Below are positions 1 through 5,486 of a stretch of 9,981 nucleotides of DNA, piece by piece. Numbering within the stretch: position 1 is the first letter of the stretch; every line of letters begins with the position of its first letter. Source of the stretch: Actinomycetota bacterium (GTDB lineage: Bacteria; Actinomycetota; Humimicrobiia; Humimicrobiales; Humimicrobiaceae); the NCBI GenBank assembly GCA_028695395.1, contig JAQVJB010000071.1:1-9981 (forward strand), given 5' to 3'. A program made the translations under genes and the position numbers. The notes under the pieces were generated by a model that searched no databases, was not told where the DNA came from, and was given only the letters and a program-made list of their open reading frames with translations.

Positions 1-160
1 TGCATCCTTTGCTTATTCCGGTAGGAGTGCAGATGGCATAATTATTATCAATCATAACAGAGACATTCCCATCATTTGATGCAACCCAGCCATTGGAATA
101 TATCTTTGAGCATACATCAACTATATCGGCCCTTATTTCTCTTTCAGTTTTAGCTGCCAT
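1..160 (-). CDS. Class II aldolase/adducin-family sugar-phosphate aldolase (partial, N-terminal 53 residues)
   Basis: The gene starts at ATG 160 and runs off the left edge, so only the first 53 residues are visible. SD AAAGGA lies five bases upstream. Two signatures of the fuculose/rhamnulose-phosphate aldolase family are present: GNVS (residues 31-34) after a helix with the right spacing, and TPTG (45-48). In E. coli FucA the equivalent GNVS and TPTG loops bind the substrate phosphate. The zinc-binding histidines would lie further on, outside the window. Family members cleave L-fuculose-1-P or L-rhamnulose-1-P to DHAP and lactaldehyde; some members are epimerases or decarboxylases, so the exact substrate is open. 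It follows the BMC-T gene by 65 bases on the same strand, which fits a metabolosome fed by an aldehyde from sugar-phosphate cleavage. Confidence 0.85.
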   Translation of the reverse strand, partial: MAAKTEREIRADIVDVCSKIYSNGWVASNDGNVSVMIDNNYAICTPTGISKGC

Positions 161-225
161 GTAAATCCTTTCAAAAATTAAAAATATTTAATTCTGTTCG
201 TAAATATATTATTTATGTTTTTAAA

Positions 226-798
226 TCAGCACCTGCACAGAGATGTCTTAATCCACCTGAATACTTCTCTGTCTGGACCTGAGAGCACTCTATAGGCAAG
301 CAGCGCTCCTTTTCCCTTAAGAAACTGACTTGCCCTGCGCGCACCCTCGGAAACAGAAGAGTAATCCCCTGAAAATATATAGAAACTGTTGACACCGCAT
401 CCTCTTGCAAGTCTGAAATCAACAAATTCAATAGGAACAGCATCACACACATCATCAGCAGAGCTGATAAGGCTTGCCATCTGCATGCTCTCTATCACAG
501 CCACCGCTTCAAGGCTATGCTCCCCCAGCTTACCGCTGATTGCGTCAACTACCTTAGGATTTATCGCATTAAGCACTTCTGAGCTGTAGACATGCATCCC
601 GCCAATTTCATCAGCTATTTTTAGCGAGCTTTCCACTGCGCTTGTTTCGCCTTCGACAATTGTAAGGTATTTACCCGGGCACAGTGAAGATGCCAGTACA
701 AGCTTTACATTGGCTGCTTTAAGCATTGCATCCGTCACATACAGCCCTCTGGCTGTGCTTTTAAATTCAATTATCGCAAGATTGCTTTCTTTTTCCAT
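226..798 (-). CDS. pduT: PduT-like tandem BMC-domain shell protein (BMC-T)
   Basis: The 190-residue protein has two BMC domains in tandem, about residues 7-92 and 96-180; Salmonella PduT has 184. Such proteins form pseudohexameric trimers in the facets of the compartment shell. The segment DAMLKAANVKL followed by CPGKY (Cys40) closely resembles PduT, where the equivalent Cys38 from three subunits holds a [4Fe-4S] cluster at the central pore. The second domain carries a further cysteine, Cys134, in RGCGVN at the position matching Cys40, and the chain ends in Cys-Arg-Cys. The likely role is electron transfer across the shell, or Fe-S cluster exchange, with the PduS-like protein encoded just upstream. 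The start is ATG 798, with only a weak AGAAG two bases before it. Confidence 0.92.
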   Translation of the reverse strand: MEKESNLAIIEFKSTARGLYVTDAMLKAANVKLVLASSLCPGKYLTIVEGETSAVESSLKIADEIGGMHVYSSEVLNAINPKVVDAISGKLGEHSLEAVAVIESMQMASLISSADDVCDAVPIEFVDFRLARGCGVNSFYIFSGDYSSVSEGARRASQFLKGKGALLAYRVLSGPDREVFRWIKTSLCRC

Positions 799-873
799 AT
801 CTTCTAAAAAAAATCTTAATCAGTTGACTTAAATTAAATCATTATATTCCGGCTAAATTTTCAACATCCCCGA

Positions 874-899
874 AAAGAATTTTTTCAAAAAAATTCTTT
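874..899 (-). repeat. 12-bp inverted repeat at the pduS stop codon
   Basis: AAAGAATTTTTT at 874-885 and its exact complement at 888-899 are separated by two bases and overlap the pduS stop codon. The stem is nearly all A-T and is not followed by a T-run on the minus strand, so it is not a standard intrinsic terminator. It could be a weak mRNA-stability or processing hairpin between pduS and the BMC-T gene, or just low-complexity sequence. Confidence 0.4.
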
Positions 900-2232
900 A
901 TCTGGAAATTACTATATATCTGTCATTTATATCTTTTACTTTCCCGCTTATGGAAGCATGGATTTTTGCTCCAAGCTTTCCTTCAGGTATGTCTGCTACA
1001 AGAGAGCCTTCACTGACGCTTTCGCCTACTCTGACAACAGGAACAGCCGGCGCTCCTACATGCTGGCAAAGAAATAGCTTTACTTCATTTACTGTGGCAG
1101 CATCAAAATCCATAAATCCTGCACTGCTTTCATACCTGTCTATTTCCAGCCTTTTTATAAGTCTTGCCACTGGCACTTTTCTGGTTTCCTTAAAGTCGTT
1201 TACCTCAAGCTCGCTTCTGTTATGCGGATTCTTTATTCCTGCTTTAGCAAGTTCTATTTTTAGATGATTAAATATTGCACGTGCAGATAAATCCACAACA
1301 CAACTATAAAGCTCGCACAGTCCGCAGTCACAGCACAAATAAGCATAATCGAAATTTGAAAGATTTTCCGGCGTAATTTCTTTTTTATACATTCTTTTCA
1401 TCAATTCGTCAGGAAAAAGATCGTGTCCCAAAAGATATCTGGGACAAAGATCCGTACACATTCTGCAGCTAAGGCATATAGCCTGGGCTCTTTTCATCTG
1501 TGCAGATATCTGCCTGCTTTTCTGTACTATTATTATGTTATCTTCAGGCAATAAAAGTATAGCTTTTGTTGTTTTGGTAACTGCATGAGTCGAAATATCA
1601 ATAAGCTTTCCTGTCATGGGGCCGCCGTCTATCGCTTTCACCCGTTCTGAAGCAGTACCGCCGCAGGCAGCAATGAGACTGGGGATAGAAGTCCCTACGG
1701 GAACCTTGAATGTTCCGGGATTTTGCACTTCGCCATTTACAGTCACATATTTATATATGACATTATTTCCATCATTTGAATTTGCAACATTTATAAGTGT
1801 TTCAACATTTATTACTACTATGCCTACATTAAGAGGAATTCCTCCTTCGGGAACTATTTTTCCGGTAACTTCATTGACAAGAACCTGCTCATCTCCAGCC
1901 GGATAAAAATTATCAAGAGTAAAAATCTCAAAATCATTATGTTTTTTGTGAAAATCTTCAAGGGTTTTGAGAGCATCTTTATTTTTATGTTTTAATGCGA
2001 CAACAAGTCTTCCTGCCCCGGTAAGCCGTGCAGCTATTTTAAGTCCTTGATACATTCTTTCCAGATTTTTTTCAATAAGCTGCTTGTCAACATGAATGAG
2101 CGGCTCGCACTCTACACCATTGACAATAATGGTATCGACTTTTGAAGCAAGCTTCACATGTGTCGGAAATCCTGCGCCTCCTGCGCCCACTACGCCGGCA
2201 TTTTTTATATTTTCAACTGAACTTGAACCCAT
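898..2232 (-). CDS. pduS: PduS-like microcompartment flavin/Fe-S oxidoreductase (RnfC/Nqo1-related)
   Basis: The 444 residues match the length of PduS (about 450), a cobalamin reductase and electron-transfer protein of metabolosomes. Domains in order: a flavin/NADH-binding region like complex I 51 kDa and RnfC, with GVVGAGGAGFPTH (13-25) and VNGVECEPL (37-45); an SLBB-type region around 158-215; two [4Fe-4S] motifs, CLSCRMCTDLCP (Cys253, 256, 259, 263) and CCDCGLCELYSC (Cys300, 303, 306, 311); and a C-terminal barrel-sandwich region (about 390-444) with IHASISGKV. It probably oxidises NADH and passes electrons to the Fe-S cluster of the PduT-like shell protein downstream, or reduces a cobalamin or other cofactor. 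The second cluster motif lacks the usual proline after its last cysteine. The start is ATG 2232 with SD GGGAGA four bases away. No membrane segment is seen. Confidence 0.93.
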   Translation of the reverse strand: MGSSSVENIKNAGVVGAGGAGFPTHVKLASKVDTIIVNGVECEPLIHVDKQLIEKNLERMYQGLKIAARLTGAGRLVVALKHKNKDALKTLEDFHKKHNDFEIFTLDNFYPAGDEQVLVNEVTGKIVPEGGIPLNVGIVVINVETLINVANSNDGNNVIYKYVTVNGEVQNPGTFKVPVGTSIPSLIAACGGTASERVKAIDGGPMTGKLIDISTHAVTKTTKAILLLPEDNIIIVQKSRQISAQMKRAQAICLSCRMCTDLCPRYLLGHDLFPDELMKRMYKKEITPENLSNFDYAYLCCDCGLCELYSCVVDLSARAIFNHLKIELAKAGIKNPHNRSELEVNDFKETRKVPVARLIKRLEIDRYESSAGFMDFDAATVNEVKLFLCQHVGAPAVPVVRVGESVSEGSLVADIPEGKLGAKIHASISGKVKDINDRYIVISR

Positions 2233-2291
2233 AAAATCTCCCGCAGATATCTTTTCCTATTTAAATATTTATTATATCAATAATTTTTAAT

Positions 2292-2576
2292 TTAACTTTC
2301 AATTACAGAATTTTCAAGATCTATTCTTTCAACTTTTGCAACTATCGCCGCATCAACATTTTTATGCTTTGTTATATCTGTCCTTTTAGCCGTACTTCCA
2401 GTAACAATCAGGGCTATTTCACCTTCCCCGAGACCGATAGTATCCACTGCAACAAAAAAATCATCTCTTTCTTTTAAATCAACATCTACAGCCTGAACCA
2501 GCAGCAGCTTGGTCCCTTCAAGTGTACTGTCTTTTATAGTTGATGTTATGCTTCCTAATACTTTAACAAGTTTCAA
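2292..2576 (-). CDS. BMC-P vertex protein (EutN/CcmL family), regular type, pair 1
   Basis: The 94-residue protein is a full-length EutN/CcmL homologue; these form pentamers that cap the vertices of microcompartment shells. Family marks are KVLGSITSTIKD near the N-terminus, LEGTKLLLVQAVD, the glycine-rich loop VAVDTIGLGEGE, GSTAKRTD and the closing VDAAIVAKVERID. The start is TTG at 2576: no ATG fits, and a strong SD GGAAGG lies five bases before it. It follows the other BMC-P gene by 15 bases and is probably translated from the same mRNA. It looks about half identical by eye to the protein at 6515-6784, which holds the same place in the second BMC-P pair. Confidence 0.93.
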   Translation of the reverse strand: MKLVKVLGSITSTIKDSTLEGTKLLLVQAVDVDLKERDDFFVAVDTIGLGEGEIALIVTGSTAKRTDITKHKNVDAAIVAKVERIDLENSVIES

Positions 2577-2591
2577 ATCAGCCTTCCAGGT

Positions 2592-2870
2592 TTATGCTCT
2601 TTTTTTAATATCCATACTATCGATAATGCCCACGATACTTCCCCTCAAGGGGATACTTTTCATTCCAAGGACTTTGCATATTGTAGTGCCGTCCTCTATC
2701 CAGAAAACAGTATTGCCTACGGCAGTATTCAGATAGTCAGCAAGAATAACAGGCTTGAGGCTTTTTCTGCCTTCAGGATCTACAGGCTTGACTACCATAA
2801 GCTTTATCCCCGAAAGCTTGGGATGCTTCATAGTCGATATTACATTACCTATTACTTTGCCAAGTCTCAT
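2592..2870 (-). CDS. Divergent BMC-P vertex protein (EutN/CcmL family), pair 1
   Basis: The 92 residues begin with the typical EutN/CcmL strand RLGKVIGNVISTMKH and contain LSGIKLMVVKPVD, so the family call is secure. The middle is unusual. The conserved AVDxxGxGxGE loop is replaced by ILADYLNTAVGNTVFW, losing the aspartate and most glycines, and the closing P-x-DAAI motif is replaced by IPLRGSIVGIID. A vertex pentamer containing this subunit may have a changed pore or interface, or the protein may only work in mixed pentamers with its neighbour. Its counterpart in the second pair is the protein at 6785-7060, which keeps a more normal loop. The start is ATG 2870 with no clear SD, unlike the gene that follows it. 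Confidence 0.88.
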   Translation of the reverse strand: MRLGKVIGNVISTMKHPKLSGIKLMVVKPVDPEGRKSLKPVILADYLNTAVGNTVFWIEDGTTICKVLGMKSIPLRGSIVGIIDSMDIKKRA

Positions 2871-2878
2871 AATCTTAT

Positions 2879-2893
2879 TTTAATTCAATTAAA
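2879..2893. repeat. 7-bp inverted repeat just upstream of the first BMC-P gene
   Basis: TTTAATTCAATTAAA is a perfect 7-bp inverted repeat around one central base. It lies nine bases before the BMC-P start codon, in the 81-base gap after deoR. It could be an operator or a small hairpin hiding the ribosome site, but all arm bases are A or T, so chance is a real alternative. Confidence 0.25.
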
Positions 2894-2951
2894 GATATTA
2901 TTCTCATTAAATTTTATATTTTTTCATCTTTTATTATTTAAAATAGTAAAG

Positions 2952-3710
2952 TCAATTCAAAAAATTGATATTATTGTCTTTGAAAATTTTTTTATACTTT
3001 TCAGCCGGCTTTTTATCACTTATAACTGTATTTATCTGATTCCAGTCACATATTTTATATAAGCTGACTTTTTCAAATTTACTGTTATCCGCAAGAAGAA
3101 TGACTTCTTTCGCATTTTCAATAATAGTTTTCCTTATTGCAACACTGTATACATTAGCTTCTGTGATGCCCTGCTCTGAAGCACATCCTGCCGGTGAAAA
3201 AAATACTTTATCAAAATAAATTTCTTTTACAGGCATCTCTGAGATAGGACCTAAAAAACTCATAGATATTTTATGGAAATCTCCCCCTATGCAGGTAAGG
3301 CGGACATTGTCGCTATCAGCCAGTTCATTTACGATATCCAGCCCATTGGTTATTACATTTATCTCAGAAATATTCTTGATTTTTCTGGCTAAAGCCAGGC
3401 ATGTTGTTGAAGGATCGATAAATATCTGCTCATTCGGCTTTACAAGCGTAAATGCAATTTCAGCTATTTTATTTTTTTCAGCAGTATTTATTTTTTCCCT
3501 GACATAACGGGATATCTCTTCATCATTGTTTTTGGCAGATATAGCTCCGCCATAAACTCTTTTCAGTAAGCCCCGGCTTTCAAGAAAAGATAAATCCCTC
3601 AATATGGTCATTTCGGAAACTTCAAAAATCCTGGAGAGATCCGAGGTCTTTATGCCGCCGTTTTTAGCGACCATTTTAGCTATTTTACCTATTCTTTCCG
3701 CTGCAAGCAT
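2952..3710 (-). CDS. DeoR-family transcriptional regulator
   Basis: The 252 residues have the standard DeoR layout. An N-terminal winged helix (about 1-57) contains IKTSDLSRIFEVSEMTILRDLSFLESRGLLKRVYGGA, given here as its key stretch from residue 20 onward. A C-terminal sugar-phosphate sensor domain (about 75-235) contains FIDPSTTCLALA, VITNGLDIVNEL, CIGGDF and LLADNSKFEKVSL. Family members usually repress sugar or polyol catabolic genes and are released by a phosphorylated intermediate. As first gene of the left BMC block, next to a sugar-phosphate aldolase gene, it probably controls this block. IDPSTT replaces the common DGSTT and ADNSKF replaces ADSSKF, both mild changes. The start is ATG 3710; no SD is visible in the A-rich leader. 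A strong promoter and a direct repeat lie directly upstream, suggesting autoregulation. Confidence 0.93.
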   Translation of the reverse strand: MLAAERIGKIAKMVAKNGGIKTSDLSRIFEVSEMTILRDLSFLESRGLLKRVYGGAISAKNNDEEISRYVREKINTAEKNKIAEIAFTLVKPNEQIFIDPSTTCLALARKIKNISEINVITNGLDIVNELADSDNVRLTCIGGDFHKISMSFLGPISEMPVKEIYFDKVFFSPAGCASEQGITEANVYSVAIRKTIIENAKEVILLADNSKFEKVSLYKICDWNQINTVISDKKPAEKYKKIFKDNNINFLN

Positions 3711-3711
3711 A

Positions 3712-3749
3712 GTTTTATTTATTGTTGTATTTTGTTTGTTTTATTTATT
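3712..3749. promoter_or_regulatory. 12-bp direct repeat, candidate DeoR operator
   Basis: GTTTTATTTATT occurs twice without mismatch, at 3712-3723 and 3738-3749, so the copies are 26 bp apart (about 2.5 helical turns). The right copy overlaps the -10 box of the deoR promoter and the left copy ends one base before the deoR start codon. DeoR-type proteins often bind repeated short motifs over their own promoters, which makes this a plausible autoregulatory operator. The low-complexity, T-rich sequence is the main reason for caution. Confidence 0.45.
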
Positions 3750-3775
3750 TTATGTTATTTTTTAAAAAGTGTCAA
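3747..3775 (-). promoter_or_regulatory. Sigma70-type promoter of deoR and the left BMC block
   Basis: On the minus strand a perfect -35 box TTGACA (3775-3770) is followed after exactly 17 bases by TAAAAT (3752-3747), five of six matches to TATAAT. Transcription should start near 3740, giving a leader of about 30 bases before the deoR ATG. It is the best promoter in the window, and it begins only 15 bases after the stop codon of the upstream peptidase gene. It separates the BMC block from that gene. Confidence 0.7.
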
Positions 3776-3789
3776 AAAAGAAGAATGAT

Positions 3790-4458
3790 TTACCTTGGAA
3801 GTTTATCAATAGCGTTAAGTACTTTCTTTATATCGGTATATTCGCCAGTGCTTTTTATAAGGATTCCCACCACTCTGCATTTGCTGTTAATTACAGGGCT
3901 TCCGCTTTCACCATATGCCGCCTTTGTTTCATTCCGGAATATTTTTATTATGGAATTACCAATTATGAATTCGGGCTTAAAATCATCAGTAGCCGGATAA
4001 AGACCCTTTGTAATATTTTCATGCATTAAAATAGCATAGTCATTATTACCGTCAAAATCATTCTCATAATATAATAGCTCCGGATAAATCCATTCACTTT
4101 TACCCTGTTTTTTTATCCTGAAATTTTCGTATTTGATATTTTCAAAATCTATGCTGTGGCCTGCAGTAACTATATAAAATTTATCTTTATAATAAAGGCT
4201 GAATGCAGTAAATTCTCTTGCATTTTCTTTACCTTTATAGTCTGCAGAGCCGGAAAAAATAGTATTTGCTGAAATTAACGAATAATTATCAAGAAGATAC
4301 TCGTATTTGCCTATCTTATTCTTCTCTTCAGCAATGATTAAATCAGTTTCACTGCGGAACATAAAATATTTAAGCGAATAAAAAGCAGCAAAAAACAATA
4401 TTATAAGAGCTGCGAAAGAAATTAATATAATTATAATTTTATATTTTCTTTTTTCCAA
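3790..4458 (-). CDS. Membrane-anchored trypsin-like serine peptidase
   Basis: The 222-residue protein has a short basic N-terminus, one hydrophobic segment (about 8-30) and an outward-facing domain. This domain keeps all three landmarks of a chymotrypsin/trypsin-fold peptidase: TAGHS (His101), NNDYAIL (Asp140) and YGESGSPV (Ser185 in GxSGSP). An intact catalytic triad argues for a real protease, probably acting outside the membrane. I do not recognise a named homologue and its substrate is unknown. The reading frame opens at TTG 4458, with no clear SD; a later ATG (residue 33) would remove the membrane anchor, so TTG is preferred but uncertain. It is transcribed away from the BlaI-like gene across a 371-base gap and may be that repressor's target. 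The deoR promoter starts just after its stop. Confidence 0.75.
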   Translation of the reverse strand: MEKRKYKIIIILISFAALIILFFAAFYSLKYFMFRSETDLIIAEEKNKIGKYEYLLDNYSLISANTIFSGSADYKGKENAREFTAFSLYYKDKFYIVTAGHSIDFENIKYENFRIKKQGKSEWIYPELLYYENDFDGNNDYAILMHENITKGLYPATDDFKPEFIIGNSIIKIFRNETKAAYGESGSPVINSKCRVVGILIKSTGEYTDIKKVLNAIDKLPR

Positions 4459-4497
4459 TTTGCTATATAGAATTATTTTTATTTTAAGAAATATGCT

Positions 4498-4516
4498 TTT
4501 AAAAGTTACTTTTAAA
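4498..4516. promoter_or_regulatory. 19-bp palindrome upstream of the peptidase gene
   Basis: TTTAAAAGTTACTTTTAAA is a perfect 9-bp inverted repeat around a single T. It lies about 40 bases before the peptidase start, where a repressor site would be expected. The AGTTACT centre is not pure AT, which makes it better than most palindromes in this gap. Which protein, if any, binds it is unknown. Confidence 0.35.
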
Positions 4517-4618
4517 GATTAATAACTCTTTAAAAAAATTAATTAATCAAAGCTTCTTATGGAATTTATTATGTGATTTTAATAAAAAGAAATTATACAC
4601 TAAAATTAAAATATTACA

Positions 4619-4631
4619 TTACAGGCTGTAA
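4619..4631. promoter_or_regulatory. Candidate BlaI-type operator
   Basis: TTACAGGCTGTAA is a perfect 6-bp inverted repeat around one G, with the TACA...TGTA half-sites typical of BlaI, MecI and CopY operators. It stands out as the most GC-containing palindrome in an AT-rich divergent gap next to a BlaI-like gene. The TACA-TGTA spacing is three bases here, while the usual CopY/BlaI core has two, so the match is suggestive only. Confidence 0.4.
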
Positions 4632-4829
4632 AAATGATATTTGTTTTTCTTATTAATAGTTTATTATTAATTATTAATAATTATGTATAAATAAAAACAC
4701 TAAATTATATAAAAGCATGATTGTATTTACGGCTCAAATGTAGTATTATTTTTTTGTAGGTTTTATATCTTTTTTAATTAGATTTTTTTAAAATCATCTT
4801 TATTTATAACATAATACCGAGGTGTTGAA

Positions 4830-5261
4830 ATGGCAAAAGGAGCAGACTTAAAAAAGAAATCGGAAGAAATCGGAATAAATGGATTAAACAGTATCAGTAA
4901 CCTTGAAGCTGACATAATGAAGATAGTATGGGAAAGAAAGAAAGTGACAGTACGGGAAGTTCATGAATATATGCTTAGGAAAGAAATTGAAAACAAAAAA
5001 GAAGGCTTTATCCCCTATACGACAGTTATGTCAACAATGACAACTCTTGCAGAAAAAGGACTTTTGAAGCAGGATAAATCATCGAAGACTTATATCTACT
5101 CAGCTGCTGTAGATAATAAAGAACTTTCAAAAAGCATCATAAAGTCCGTTGCTGAAAAACTGCTGGAAGAATCATCAAACAAAATAGTTTCCCATTTCTT
5201 AAAGGATTCAAGCAAAATTTCACCAGAAGGAATTAAATCCCTTCTTAAAGAAATAAAATAA
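4830..5261 (+). CDS. BlaI/MecI/CopY-family winged-helix repressor
   Basis: The 143 residues show the BlaI family pattern. After a basic extension of about 22 residues come ISNLEADIMKIVW (22-34), TVREVHEYM (40-48), the recognition helix YTTVMSTMTTLAEKGLL (63-79) and the wing KTYIYSAAV (86-94), then a helical dimerisation tail. It is longer than S. aureus BlaI (126 residues), mainly through the N-terminal extension. Family repressors bind TACA/TGTA palindromes as dimers and are inactivated by cleavage by an M56 sensor protease; such a protease gene lies downstream at 5487. No beta-lactamase gene is in the window, so its targets are probably itself and perhaps the divergent peptidase. The start is ATG 4830, with SD GAGGTG five bases away. 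Confidence 0.93.
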   Translation: MAKGADLKKKSEEIGINGLNSISNLEADIMKIVWERKKVTVREVHEYMLRKEIENKKEGFIPYTTVMSTMTTLAEKGLLKQDKSSKTYIYSAAVDNKELSKSIIKSVAEKLLEESSNKIVSHFLKDSSKISPEGIKSLLKEIK

Positions 5262-5277
5262 CCAGCTCAAAATATTT

Positions 5278-5309
5278 AAACCAGCCTGGAACTACGGGCT
5301 GGTTTTTTT
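5278..5309 (+). terminator. Rho-independent terminator after the BlaI-like gene
   Basis: The 9-bp stem AAACCAGCC / GGCTGGTTT encloses a 10-base loop (5287-5296), and the 3' arm runs into a run of seven Ts (5303-5309). It starts 16 bases after the repressor stop codon. It should end most repressor transcripts before the M56 gene, which then needs its own promoter in 5310-5486. That stretch is almost pure A/T; TATAAT at 5382-5387 is one possible -10 box, but no convincing -35 partner is seen. Confidence 0.88.
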
Positions 5310-5486
5310 ATTTAATACTTTTTAAAAATCTTAATATAATAATACATATATTTTTTACTTAATATTTATATTATTATATTATATAATCTAAGAATTAACT
5401 CTTAATATTTATTTCTATATTTAATTATTATTAAAAAATAAATATAATAGAAAAATAATTATTATCTTAAAATAAAATATTTGCTT

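Larger units (their letters stand above)
4459..4829. other. AT-rich divergent intergenic region
   Basis: These 371 bases separate the minus-strand peptidase gene from the plus-strand BlaI-like gene. No ORF or RNA gene is evident. The region is very AT-rich and must contain the promoters of both genes, but so many TATAAT-like strings occur that none can be singled out. It contains two palindromes, listed separately. A second stretch at about 4727-4741, TTTACGGCTCAAATG, loosely resembles the one at 4619 (both contain TTAC, GGCT and then AAATG), so it might be a degenerate second operator. Confidence 0.6.

Noticed and set aside
213..455. Plus-strand 80-residue frame starting before the BMC-T stop codon
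   Set aside because: It mostly overlaps the BMC-T gene on the other strand and has no homology pattern that I recognise.
950..1906. Plus-strand open frames opposite pduS (950-1267 and 1616-1906)
   Set aside because: They are antisense to a conserved gene and show no family motif or ribosome site.
3722..4029. Two overlapping plus-strand frames opposite the peptidase C-terminus
   Set aside because: They oppose the serine-peptidase frame, which has an intact triad, and neither has an SD.
4640..4700. A/T palindromes around the TTATTAATTATTAATAA stretch as operators
   Set aside because: Pure A/T self-complementary runs are expected by chance in this composition, and nothing else supports them.
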